A DNA stretch of 64,000 nt, from NCBI GenBank assembly GCA_963575745.1, contig CAUYUJ010007224.1, forward strand, positions 62,001 to 126,000, in the 5' to 3' direction. Below are positions 51,053 to 60,465 of this stretch, piece by piece (position 1 is the first letter of the stretch; the number at the start of each line of letters is the position of its first letter). Both the position numbers and the translations under genes were made by a program. The notes under the pieces are model-generated. The model worked only from the letters and a program-made list of their open reading frames with translations, was not told where the DNA came from and did not search any database. The stretch comes from Prorocentrum cordatum (Eukaryota; Sar; Dinophyceae; Prorocentrales; Prorocentraceae).

Positions 51053-52007
51053 ACGCAGTTGTTTCCCAGGACCCCAGACCCCTCGGGGGCGCCGCGCGCG
51101 CGGAGCATGCAAACAGCACTGCAGAGACTCGAGATTCCAGCACGCTTTTTGCCCGCTGCGAAGCTGGTTTCGGTGTTCCATAGATGTTCGGCATGCGCAG
51201 GACATCCCCCAGGGTGTGTCCTCGATGTGGTTGTGGTCGCTTCATGTTCCCGCAGATTAGGGCATGGACAGGCCGCCGTCTCTCACTCAGGACTCCTCTT
51301 GGCAAGGCTTCGCCTGCTGCGTCTGGCTAAATGTGCTCGCATTGTGCCATCCACGCCCCCTCGCTGAAACCGCTCTGAACCCTCGAGCTCACGCCAAAGG
51401 TCAGAAAATCCGGAAGAAACCCTCCGAACTTTGTGAGAACAAACTTCCCAGACTGGTGAGAACAAGCCTCCGCAAGTCCTTTCTTTGGGATGCAACTCCT
51501 GGGAGTTTTGGCTCAGCGTCGGCGCTGATACATCCGCTGTCGGAAGCCAGCACCAGGTGACACAACCCCGCTTCATCCGGCTCACGCCCATTTCATTCTG
51601 TTCAGCTCCAAGCTCACTCTGTCCCTGTCCGGCTCAAGCTGACATCTTGCATTCGAATTCGGCCCCCGAAATCTGCCAAAACACGCCCTTAAAAACGTCT
51701 CCCCTCCTCCCCGCCCCCGGCTCGGCCTGGCGGGCGCTCCGAGCCCGGAGGTCGGGCCTCTCCAAAAGCCAGCGCTTGCGCCTCCCGTCTCGACTGGAGG
51801 TCAGGCGAGGCTTGCGAGGCACTGCCTTGGGCAGGCCGCCTGCTCGAAGTGCAGTTTGGACGAGACCGGGCAACGGTCTCCGCCCTGACTGCAAGAGGGG
51901 CGGGGCCACGGCCGACTTCGAGACGACTTGCCCCCTAATTATGAAGGGATCTGTGGCCGTGGATGTCGAACAGAATCCTCGATCTCCAGGCCCCCTCATG
52001 TCTTAGG
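51053..52007. other. About 950 bases without a supportable gene
   Basis: Mixed composition and no recognised repeat. Short frames lack domains. Confidence 0.4.
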
Positions 52008-52155
52008 AGGGGAACAAAAAACACATACACCATGAATCGTCGATTCCCCAGAGAATAGGGGGGAAGTATGGAAGGCAAACAACAAGAAAAAACAGGAAAA
52101 TATGGGGAATCCGGTTAATCGTGTCTATTTATTTGTGTGTCCCAGGGCCCCTTCA
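52008..52155 (+). repeat. Dispersed repeat R4, copy d
   Basis: ACATACACCATGAATCGTCG, GATTCCCC, GGAAAATATGGGG, GTGTCTATTTATTTGTGTGT and CCCAGGGCCCCTTCAG. GAATCGTCGATTC here is an interrupted palindrome. Confidence 0.85.
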
Positions 52156-52320
52156 GTGGCGTGAAGAGAACCACGGCGGAATTTTTGTTGTCCGATGTGC
52201 TCGGCCTCCGGGGGCCCACCGCAGGGCCCGGGGATCCGCCAGTCCCGGGGGGGGGGGGGGGCGGGGCGAGACGTTTGGGGGTCTCGGGGTCAGCTGCGGC
52301 ATCGTGGAGTCCGTCAGTTG
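52155..52320 (+). repeat. Dispersed repeat R1, copy i, diverged
   Basis: Begins with hairpin CGTG (52160-52163) / CACG (52172-52175), then GCTCGGCCTCCGGGGGCCCA, GGGCCCGGGGATC, a G run and GGGGGTCTCGGGGTC. It directly follows R4 copy d. Confidence 0.65.
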
Positions 52321-52343
52321 GAACGCCAGTCGGGACGATCGAG

Positions 52344-52528
52344 ATGGGTACGGAAAGAATGGGTGCAATGCCCAACAGCAGTTCCTGTGCATTTTGAACA
52401 GGACTCGCTGTCCGAGCCGCCGCGGCGTGTGTCCATTTGAAATATAAGGCCGCCTGCCAGACAGCGACCGCGGTTGGTTTGGGACAACATTTGTTGCTGG
52501 GCAATGTGCCCATCTTTTCCGTACCCAT
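52344..52528. mobile_element. Foldback R11 with 37-base arms
   Basis: Left arm 52344-52380 (ATGGGTACGGAAAGAATGGG onward) pairs with right arm 52492-52528 with few mismatches. The interior (CATTTTGAACAGGACTCGCT, AGCGACCGCGGTTGG) is shared with 49085-49210. Confidence 0.75.
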
Positions 52529-53114
52529 TCCGAGCATCCAAAGCCGGTGCTCCTCGCGTCGAGCTGCGACCACACAGACCCCGAGCGAGCGCACGGGGGC
52601 CAAGGAGGGCCCCCCCTCCCTGGCGCCGATTGCCTCCCCGGGGCGCAGCTGGGGCCCAGCAGGCACCATGCTCCTTCTTCGGGGCTCCTCGTGGCCAGAC
52701 TTTCGTCGGGCATGTGCCTCTGCAGGGGGGGAAGCGTTGAAAAATCGTGAAACATAGTTTGGGGACCTTTTTTTTGTTGCCGTCTTTGTATACATGTTTT
52801 TGACTTTTTAGATGTATGTATGTATATATATATATATAGATTATCATACGCACCTCTCCGAGGGAGTGGAGCTCAGAGCCGATCAATTGAAGGCGACGTT
52901 CGCGATTTTTCTGGCCGTTTCGCTAGGGACATCCTCGAATTTCTGAACATCGGTGGCACCCCTCACGCAGATCGTGACGTCATGGTCCAAAAACACATTG
53001 GAACTTCAACATTCTAACATCAAACCTTCAAAAACACATTGTAATTTCAATGATTTTGACCCCGATTCTCAGAGAATGGCGATTTCGCCTGAGACATCCT
53101 CCCAACATCGAGCC
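52529..53114. other. Spacer with an R10 copy and a TA run
   Basis: R10 on minus at 52675-52745. ATGTATATATATATATATAG lies at 52821-52840. CATTGGAACTTCAACATTC and CATTGTAATTTCAATG recur near 53000-53052. No gene. Confidence 0.5.
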
Positions 53115-53360
53115 CCGACGTACCAGACCCCGCCTCGGAGCCTCTTGGGAGCCTCCTGGAACCTCCTGGAGCCTCCTGGGGCTTTTTGTACCTTCTGGTG
53201 CCCCAGACCCCGCCTCGGAGCCTCCTGGGGGTCTCCTGGAACCTCCTGGGGCCTCCTGCGGCCTTCTGGAGCCTCTTGGGGCCTCCTGGAGCCTCCTGGG
53301 GTCTTCTAGGGCCTCCTCAGGCCGCTCTGGGGCCTCCTGGGGCCTCCTGGGGCCTCAGAA
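53115..53360 (+). repeat. GGAGCCTCCTGG minisatellite
   Basis: More than fifteen imperfect 10-12 base units (GCCTCCTGGGG, GAACCTCCTGG). A longer-order repeat CCCAGACCCCGCCTCGGAGC recurs at 53130 and 53201. Confidence 0.85.
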
Positions 53361-54028
53361 CTACATGCACACACAGAGACACAAATCACACCCAACACAT
53401 CACACGCTAGACAAACATAGCACACACACCACCTACAACGCACAGAAAACACGCACAACACAGAGCACACATCACACACACATAACACTCACAGTCCCGG
53501 GGCCTCATGGAGCCTCTTCCAGTATCCAAGTCGGGCCTCCTGAGGTTTCCTGGGGGGCCCTGGTACACACATCGCAAGCTGTGGCAACCCTACTTGCGCT
53601 CGAGTGCGACCTCGATCTTAGATTATTCTGCGTTCACCTCCTGCCTCTTCCCCTTCCCTTAGGCACGCCCTGGCGGCGCCGCCCCAGCTTCCCCTTCTCC
53701 ATCTCCGATCCTGCAGTCATGGTGTCTTCCTGCTTCAAACGCCCTTTCAGTTTTTTTGTTGTAAGAGCCTGGGCACACACGTGCCACTTGTGTGTATATC
53801 TACTACTTTTGATTTTATTCCAGAATCCGCCTGTAGGAGGACAGGCCCGACCTAAGACCAGACCTTGGCTGCACCCCCTCCCCCGCCACGGAGTACACTG
53901 CAGACCGCGATGACGGCTGCGATTGCCATCAGCAGCATTCTGCAGCATTCTCTGCATAATTACGTTGCTTGTCGTGCCTGGACCCTTGGCATCGGTTTCC
54001 TTCTTCTGCTTTCGCCCAGTCGCTTCGG
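53361..54028. other. CA-rich DNA, then spacer with R10 copy
   Basis: 53360-53490 is an irregular ACACAC/CACAA tract. R10 (plus) lies at 53815-53865, AGAATCCGCCTGTAGGAGGA. No gene. Confidence 0.5.
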
Positions 54029-54202
54029 GTTCGTGTCGTGTCGACCGGCGGCGACCCCGCCGTGGGCATTCGAGGATGAACGCCGCCAGTGGCCCAGAAT
54101 CGCTGTATGGAACGATCGCTCGATCGAAGAGTCGCCTATCGTTCAAGATTGAACGATCCGCGCTGTGTCAGGCACCAACGCCAGGGTCGACACGACGCGA
54201 AC
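54029..54202. mobile_element. 174-bp TIR element R5, younger copy
   Basis: Terminal inverted repeats GTTCGTGTCGTGTCGACC (54029-54046) and GGTCGACACGACGCGAAC (54185-54202) pair at 17 of 18 positions. The interior has GAACGATCGCTCGATCG and TTCAAGATTGAACG, further short inverted repeats. There is no coding capacity. A C run follows at 54233-54252, as after the other R5 copy. Confidence 0.8.
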
Positions 54203-54232
54203 TTGCCGTATGTCTTGGCGCAGCGCAGCCCT

Positions 54233-54290
54233 CCCCCCCCCCCCCCCCCCCCGCGCATCCTCGGCCCCCGCCCCCCCCCCCCTGCGCCCG
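54233..54290. repeat. 20-base C run and neighbouring C-rich block
   Basis: 54233-54252 is pure C, and a second C run starts at 54269. Confidence 0.95.
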
Positions 54291-54413
54291 CGGCCCGGCC
54301 TCCCCCTCCCGCTGGCGGCCCCGCAGGGCATGGGCACGGCTGCTGCTACCAAGCGGATCCAGAGGGAGCTGAAGGAGATCCACACGACCCCTTCGCGGAG
54401 GGGAGCCGGCCGT

Positions 54414-54590
54414 CGGAGAAGGAAAGGGTATACCTCTACCTCGCTTCCACCTCGTCCGGGCTTCCTCGGAGGCCCTCGTCGTTGCCGCTGGCTTCGCCTC
54501 GAGATCCTGGTCAGAACGCGCCCTGGGATAGGTCTGGGGAGCAGTGGTATTGGTACCCCTTGGCTTTCCCAGCGGGGAGCCTTCTCGGGC
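54414..54590 (+). repeat. Dispersed repeat R6, copy b
   Basis: Paralogue of 41608-41790 (GGTATACCTCTACC, GGAGGCCCTCGTCG, GCTGGCTTCGCCTCGAGATC, CTGGTCAGAACGCGCCC, TTGGTACCCC). Confidence 0.75.
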
Positions 54591-54992
54591 GGGCCCAGGA
54601 CCGTCTGGCAGTGGCGAAGCGTCCTGACTTGCCGCTAGGCTCATCAAATAATGTTCTAAGGACCTTTCTGTGGTTCGCCCGAAACGTTCTTGGAGCATTT
54701 CTGGCTGAGACACGGTCTTGCCTGAACCCACTGGCCCCATGTTATAAGAAGACTGTTCTTTTCCTTGGAAAAACCGTCGGTTCTAAAAAAACTTCGTGAA
54801 TATCCGGACGGGACGGTCGGCCCCTGCTCAGAGACCAGGATAGAAAGCGCTCCGGAGCGCTCCCGCGGAGCGCTCTCTCGGAGCGCTCTCTGGAGCGCCC
54901 TGCGATGGCCGCGGCACCCGCGTGGTGTACCCCGGTCCGGCTTTGCCCCAGCCCTGGCTTGCAGACACCTGGCGATACTGAGGTCCTTGAGA
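54591..54992. other. Spacer with AGCGCTCCGGAGCGCT palindrome
   Basis: A perfect 16-bp palindrome at 54846-54861 is followed by three more GGAGCGCTC units to 54897. No gene. Confidence 0.6.
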
Positions 54993-55145
54993 CCCTGGCG
55001 TTGCATTTGTTTAACAACGGGCGTTTTCGCACAGTTTCGGGCCCCAGGGCCCTCACAGATCGATCCGGCTCGAAAAATGCCGCAGAAGGATGAGGTCTGG
55101 GGCTCTGGTGGTGAATGCTTGCTACGTTGCATTTTTTTGCAACGT
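54993..55145 (+). repeat. Dispersed repeat R2, copy b
   Basis: See the copy at 8818-8955. The CGGCTCGAAAAATG core is identical. 55142-55200 (CTTTTTCAATCCG..GAGTTCCCGACC) also resembles 58529-58572. Confidence 0.75.
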
Positions 55146-55317
55146 CTGATTTCCGGGATCTGCTTTTTCAATCCGCCGGCCCAGAGTTCCCGACCCCTCG
55201 TAGCCTTTCGTCCCGGATCCGTTTTTGGTGGCCCCCATGGGGCCCAAGAGCGGACCCCTGGGGCCGAACTGGAGGACGAACACCTGGACCGGGATTGAAA
55301 AACACACATCTAGAGTA
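55146..55317. other. Spacer
   Basis: Apart from the stretch resembling 58529-58572, nothing is recognised. Confidence 0.4.
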
Positions 55318-55478
55318 GGGGATCGGCTACAGAATTGATTTGCCCCAGCATTGACTTTTCTTGTCGAATCCACGGGCACTTCGTAGAACTTTCGCAGATC
55401 CAAATGGTTGACGTATTTTTGTCGAAACGTCGACGTGGAAATCAATTTAGGGGTAAATCAATTCTGTAGTCGATCCCC
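55318..55478. mobile_element. 161-bp TIR element with 29-bp ends
   Basis: Left end 55318-55346 starts GGGGATCGGCTACAGAATTG. Right end 55450-55478 is its reverse complement at 27 of 29 positions. The interior is AT-richer than the surroundings and non-coding. No second copy is seen in the window. Confidence 0.8.
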
Positions 55479-55653
55479 CGAGTGACTGTTCGGCCCCCTC
55501 ACTCTGACTCTCTGACTTCCAGCATTTGCAGGGTTCCCCCCACCCCAATTTTCCACACGGGCTGCAGAAGCGAGGGCCGCTGGCTATCCTGCACATTTTG
55601 GACCGTCTTTGGGCCAACCTTTTCATGAAATTATTATTCGAAGGATTGCAAAA
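55479..55653. other. Spacer
   Basis: Nothing recognised. Confidence 0.4.
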
Positions 55654-55726
55654 CCTTTGCAATCCTTCGAAGGATTGCAAAGGATTGCAAAACCTTCGGT
55701 TGTTTGCAATCCTTTGCAATCCTTCG
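55654..55726. repeat. Nested perfect palindromes of GGATTGCAAA
   Basis: 55654-55683 is a perfect 30-bp palindrome (half-site CCTTTGCAATCCTTC). 55668-55691 and 55703-55726 form a perfect 24-bp inverted repeat with an 11-base loop. Both are built from the same GGATTGCAAA unit, and the two structures share 55668-55683. Confidence 0.95.
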
Positions 55727-56076
55727 TCTTAGGAAATGGAGACCGAGTTTCTCCACGCCGGCGGCGCCGATGCACCACCCGCGACGGCGGCGGCGACGAG
55801 GACGACGACGACGCCGATGCCGGCGACGCCGACGACGCCGACGGCGCCAACGTCGACGGCGAAGACGAGGAGGAGGAGGACGACGACAACGACGACGAGG
55901 ACGACGACGAAGTCGCCGTCGACGAGGACGACGAGGAGGGTAGTCGATAGTCGAGGCTGTACAAATAGGACACGGGTAAAGTGTTACCGTTTTCGTGCCC
56001 TACGAAGACGCTTCTGGCTCTAAATTTTGCCATCAATTAGCCATTACATAGCCTATAACTTGTGTCCCAAAGCGCC
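55727..56076. repeat. GAC/GAG triplet tract and flank
   Basis: 55780-55940 is GACGACGAC with GCC interruptions. The frame gives Asp/Glu low complexity. The remainder is unremarkable. Confidence 0.85.
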
Positions 56077-56750
56077 GCCCCACGACTGTGAAGCACAAGT
56101 CGTACCTGGCCCCTGGGTCGCCCCTCTACCGCGAAGCACAAGTAGCAGTTATACTATGCTACATCGTCCCCCGCCTTCTGCCCCAAGGGGCTGCCCCACG
56201 ACTGTGAAGCGCAGATTATACATACCCCCACCACAAAACCCCACCCCCCACCGCTCGGGTCCCCCCCACCACCGCGCAGGCAAACGATTGCCCCACGACA
56301 GCCACACTACCGAATCCACCGGCCCCAGGGCCGCCCCACGACTGTGAAGCACACGACAAGAGGCTGCGCCACAACTGTGATCGCTACAAGGCTAGCCTTG
56401 CTTGCCCGGCTCGCCGGGCCCCTGAATACCCCACCCCACGGCCACGAAGTGCTCCGCGAAACACTATGCACTATTGGGTGACTGCTGCCTCGCCAAAGTG
56501 ACCCCCAGATGGGGCTTGCGGCTCCCCCTTACTAGAAGGTGGTCCGCGGTAGCACTTCCTGAGGTGGTTGGGACTTGGATGGAGCAGCCACCTCGTGTTG
56601 GGGGTGTGTACCCCTCCCATAACTTCCCTCACAAGCACCCCCCAAGACGCGGGCCCTCCCCATGACTGACGCGTTGGGGGTGATCCCCTCCCCTCAATCC
56701 CCCCACTCCAACTCCGCAAGGCGCGGTCTATCCCCCCACAACTGTGAAGT
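56077..56750 (+). repeat. Dispersed GCCCCACGACTGTGAAGC units
   Basis: Exact or near copies at 56077-56094, 56193-56210, 56333-56350, and degenerate ones near 56365 and 56735. Intervening DNA is not repetitive at the same period. No gene. Confidence 0.75.
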
Positions 56751-57364
56751 ACTGTTACGCGTGCTGCCGCACTCGAAGTGCAACACCTGTTTTCCCCCCC
56801 ACCAACTCCCCCTTTCTGGCCACGTCGTGTGCCCGACAGTAGGGGTGACCGGAATAGTTGCCAAATTTGGGATTACAAGGGGGACCTGCCCCAGCCCCTT
56901 ATGCAGATGGGTCTGGGCCTTTCTCTGCCCCCTTGGCGTGGCTGGGATATGGAATTCGCCTCAGCCCACGCTTGGACTTAGCGCTGCCTGCGGTGGTTGG
57001 GCCCAGGATTTGGCCGCCACCTCGCGCTTGGAGTGTGACCCCTCCCATACACTATGTGCATCAATGCTGCGGGCCCTAGCCCTATTTCGGGGATGCTGCA
57101 GTGCGATGATTCATGTCCTGGAGGTACTCCATACAAATGTGCAGTAAACATTGAATCAAGTAGCCTCTAGTGAACCCTGTACACAGGTCCCCCATCATCG
57201 CCCCATCCTGTTCCCGTCTTGGCCCGACAGAGATTGACAATAGGGGTGAAAGGGGGGCTTGCCGACCTCCAGGAAGGCAATGGGGACCTGCTCCCAGCCC
57301 GTGATTCGAACATGTCTGGGCCCCATTGCCTCCTGCAACTGCTACAACCTTTTACTACCCCCCT
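56751..57364. other. Spacer with one outlying hairpin unit
   Basis: A single copy of the 57.4-kb unit lies at 56936-56985. No gene supported. Confidence 0.5.
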
Positions 57365-57780
57365 GGCGTGGCTGGGGATTGGCATTCGCCCCAGCCCACG
57401 CTCGGATTACAAGCCTTCTCTACCTGCCCCTGGCGTGGCTGGAGAATGGAATTCGCCCCAGCCCACGCTCGGAACCAATCCTTTCCCTACTCCCTTGGCG
57501 TGGCTGGGGAATGGCATTCGCCCCAGACCACGCTCTGACTCCAATCTCACTATAACTCCCCCTGGCGTGGCTGGGGAGAGAAATTCTCCCCAGCCGACGC
57601 TCGGACTCCAACCCTTCCCAGCCCCCCTCTGGCGTGGCTGGGGAATGTAATTCGCCAGCCCACGCTTGGACCCAAAACCTTCCCTAACCTCCTTGGCGTG
57701 GCTGGGGAATGGTATTCGCCCCAGCCCACGCACGGGCCCCAAGAGTAGTGTAATCCCCTCTGGCGTGAAATCCGCTACAG
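57365..57780. repeat. 66-bp satellite of hairpin-forming units
   Basis: GGCGTGGCTGGGG starts at 57365, 57432 (variant), 57497, 57564, 57631 and 57695, with a partial unit at 57772, spaced 67, 65, 67, 67, 64 and 77. Each unit then has CCCCAGCCCACGC or a variant, so GCGTGGCTGGGG and CCCCAGCC(C)ACGC can pair around a short AT-containing loop. Confidence 0.9.
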
Positions 57781-58177
57781 CCCTTGAGGGAAAGACGCTG
57801 CCTTGGCTTGTTCTGCCGCCCGTTTCAAGCAGGTGGAGTTCTCTCCCGTAGGACGCACTGTTGCAAACAGTCGCGGTAAGCAGAGGTCCGGAGCCAGACC
57901 CCCCCCGCCGCCCCCCCCTCCCGCCCAATGCCGAAACGCCGAATGAGAAAGCGTCCACAAGGTCGAAAAGAGGTTGGAATTCGAGGCTGCGCTGTCGTAG
58001 AAAAGCGTAGACGAGGAGGAAGAAGAGGAAACCGGGTGCCCTCGTGGGCCGGGGGGGAAGAGGAGCGAGGAAGGAGCGAGGGAGGGCAGGGGAGCCGAGG
58101 AGCGAAGCGGGGCGGCAGCGACACGTCTGGGCGAGGGGAACTAGGAGCGGCGGCGGCTTCGTCGACGAGGGACGGGG
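57781..58177. other. Spacer, no gene seen
   Basis: Purine-rich at 58000-58130. Nothing else noted. Confidence 0.4.
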
Positions 58178-58347
58178 GGTCCTCCTCCTCCCCCTCCTCC
58201 TCCCCCTCCTCCTCCTCCTGCTCCTCCTCCTCCTGATCAGTTTCCTCCTCCTCCTCCTGATCATCCTCGTCCTCCTCCCCCTCCTCCTCCTCCTCCTCCT
58301 CCTCCTCCTCCTCCTCCTCCTCCTCCTCCTCCTCCTCCTCCTCCTCC
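58178..58347 (+). repeat. CTC array with TGATCA interruptions
   Basis: CTCCTC with TCCTGATCA insertions at about 58230-58265, then 70 bases of pure CTC. Confidence 0.95.
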
Positions 58348-58612
58348 CCACCGGGAGGGGCCCAGATCTAGATACGCCCAGTTTGACAAGCAACACAGGC
58401 CGTGTTCAAAACGTCCGCGTTCACACGCTGCGTGTTGGCTCGGCACGCGTTGGCCCGCATCTTGACGAACGTATCACGTCATGTGGACGTTCGCAGTACG
58501 CTACGTGTTGCGTACGGGGCAGCTGAGCTCCGATGCATTGTTTTTTCAATACGGAGGTCCCAGAATTCCCGACCGTATCTCCAGGTCGGGAGCCCTGAGA
58601 CGGGGATTCCGG
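58348..58612. other. Spacer rich in ACGTGTTGCGT-type words
   Basis: CGTTCACACGCTGCGTGTTG, GTTCGCAGTACGC and TACGTGTTGCGTACG recur here without a clear period. No gene. Confidence 0.4.
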
Positions 58613-58775
58613 GGGTCGATGCAAGCGGGGGTCAGCCATAGCGCAGGATCTTGCAATACGGAGCCAGGGTTGCACTGACCTGGGCTAGCGCGCAGGATCC
58701 TGCAGGATCCTACAGAATCCAGCGGGATCCCGCAAGGCCTGACTGACCAGGGTTTGCATGGACATGGGTCAGTTG
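58613..58775 (+). repeat. Dispersed repeat R12, copy b
   Basis: GGTCGATGCAAGCGGGGGTC, CAGGATCTTGCA, GGTTGCACTGACCTGGGCT, GCAGGATCCTGCAGGATCCT, then GCCTGACTGACC. Same order as copy a at 29968-30125. Confidence 0.8.
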
Positions 58776-58894
58776 AGCCTCCTCGGTGGTTCAAAGATGG
58801 GGTCCTGAGGGATGGCGTCCTACGGACGAGGTGCCTCAAACAATGTAAATCCACCCTTGGACCCCTTCCTATCCTTGGGACCCCATCCCTCATC
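58776..58894. other. Spacer
   Basis: Nothing recognised. Confidence 0.4.
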
Positions 58895-59030
58895 CTTGAA
58901 TCGCCGATTGCCCCAGGGCCGGCTTTTCATCCGGAGTCGTTATTTGACGGTCCTGGGGTCTGGCAACGGCCCCCAGAGGCCGACAATTGTTAAGAAATCG
59001 TCAGTCGATGCGTCTTTTCACGACGTGACC
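58895..59030 (-). repeat. Dispersed repeat R1, copy e (reverse)
   Basis: On minus: CACGTCGTGAAAAGACG (hairpin stem CGTC/GACG), TTGTCGGCCTCTGGGGGCC, CCAGGACCGTCAAATAACGA and CCGGATGAAAAGCCGGCCCT. Confidence 0.8.
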
Positions 59031-59074
59031 ATTTGTGTGGAGGAACGAGGAAGATGGACGACGTTGAGGAAAGA

Positions 59075-59394
59075 GGATGAACGACGACGACGACGACGAA
59101 GGCGACGACGACGACAACAACGACGACGACGAAGGCGACCGCGGCGACGAGCGCGTCGGCAGCGAAGCGAAGCGCCTTCCATTGGAGCGGGAGCGCAGGC
59201 ATTGGACCGCCGCCCCCGTCGGGGTCGACGACGACGATGACGACGAAGGACGACGACGACGACGACGACGACGGCGGCGACGACGACGACGACGACGACA
59301 CCGTCGTCAACGACGACGACGACGAAGGCGACCGCGGCGACGAGCACGGCGGCGGAGCGGGAGCGCAGGCATTGGACCGCCGCCCCCGTCGGGG
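59075..59394. repeat. GAC array with a 170-base duplication
   Basis: GACGAC tracts flank two copies of GCGGGAGCGCAGGCATTGGA followed by CCGCCGCCCCCGTCGGGG (59186 and 59357). Confidence 0.9.
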
Positions 59395-59445
59395 ACGACC
59401 TGTTCGAGTGGCAGTTCGCGGTGCGCCCCGGGCGCCTGCGTTTCC

Positions 59446-59645
59446 AGACCCCCTGGCGCTGTGGAAGCATCGCGGCGGGAGCTTCTCCACGGTTTTAGGC
59501 CTCGGGGGGGCCCTTCCTGGGCCCCGGGAGCGTCCAAGAACGACTCAGGTGGAAAAGCTGGTCCTGGGGAAGGGGGCCAGACGTCCAGACCTCTGGGGGC
59601 CGACGTTATGAACAAATCATGGCGTCGGGGGTCAGGGTCTCGGAG
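59446..59645 (+). repeat. Dispersed repeat R1, copy f
   Basis: CAGACCCCCTGGCGCTGTGG, TTTTAGGCCTCGGGG, GACTCAGGTGGAAAAGCTGG, TCCTGGGGAAGGGGG, CCAGACCTCTGGGGGCCGAC, TTATGAACAAATCATGGCGT. Confidence 0.85.
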
Positions 59646-59659
59646 TAGGAGGAGGAGAT

Positions 59660-59830
59660 ACCGACACCCACTCGCGTCATGAAAGAAAGCATGACGCAAG
59701 TTTTTTGGCCCCTTTCGGCCTCTGGGGGCCCTCCGTCGACGAGCGACTCATGATGAAAAGCTGGCCTTGGGGAATGTGTCGGTACTTCCTGGGACCCTGT
59801 ATTGAAACAGTCATGACATTAGATGTACGA
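59660..59830 (+). repeat. Dispersed repeat R1, copy g
   Basis: Hairpin GCGTCATG (59674-59681) / CATGACGC (59690-59697), then TTTCGGCCTCTGGGGGCCCT, GACTCATGATGAAAAGCTGG and a diverged 3' part with GTCATGACATTAG. Confidence 0.8.
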
Positions 59831-60294
59831 TAAGATGCTAATGCCGCTGTTCGTCCTGGTGAGCCATCGCCGCCAAGGCTAGGCCCTGGTCGAAACTTAG
59901 GCCAGAACGGACCCCATGAGAGGTATCAGTATTTTTTTGTTCCTCGATCATCCGTCGTCCGTTGTCGTCCGTCCTTCGTTGTCGGTCGTCGTCGTTGGTT
60001 GTCGTCCTCGGTCGTCCGTCGTCCGTCGTCGCCGTCGTCCTCGAAGTTCGGAGTGAGTGGGGGACTGGGGGGGGGGAAGAGGGGGACGAGATGGAGGAGG
60101 GGGAGAGTGAGGAGGGAAGCCCCGTGCGCCTGGCGGGTCCGCCGGGGTTCGGCCTGGTGCCCGGCTGGCGGCTGGCCCGGGCCGCCGCTCGGGCTTCCCG
60201 TGCCGCTGGGGCGAGGCCGGCCGCGGTTCGTCCGCCGCAGTGCTCGCCCGTGGCCGCGGATTTCCGTTGGGCGACGTGGCGCTTCGACACCCGC
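59831..60294. other. Spacer, GTCGTCCGTC texture, no gene seen
   Basis: 59950-60045 is a degenerate CGTCGTC/CGTCCGTC repeat like that at 49.7 kb. Confidence 0.5.
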
Positions 60295-60465
60295 TGTGTA
60301 CAGCCGGACCGAGGCGTCGGATCGAGGGCGGCTCGGGGAGGGGGATGCCCTAACGTTCTTCGTGTGTGTTGGCTGTTCTTGTGCATCCTTGGGGGGGGTG
60401 CCCTCGGATGGTCTGTCTGTTTTGGCCGACGGAGGGCCCATGTTCTTGAGTCAGCTTCTGCTGGC
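60295..60465 (+). repeat. Dispersed repeat R3, copy c
   Basis: GGACCGAGGCGTCGGATCGA, CGGCTCGGGGAGGGGGATGC, TTCTTCGTGTGTGTTGGCTG, GGGGGGTGCCCTCGGATGG, GGAGGGCCCATGTTCTTGAG. Confidence 0.8.

Noticed and set aside
49992-51305. 437-residue minus-strand frame
   Set aside because: It runs through R10, a direct repeat and a CA run (poly-Cys/Val text). The composition follows the repeats, not a protein family.
57365-57780. CRISPR-like array
   Set aside because: Units are whole tandem repeats with no unique spacers, and the genome is eukaryotic.
57407-58396. 329-residue minus-strand frame with 22-residue repeats
   Set aside because: It is the 66-bp hairpin satellite read in frame, because the period is near a multiple of three, followed by a CTC array.
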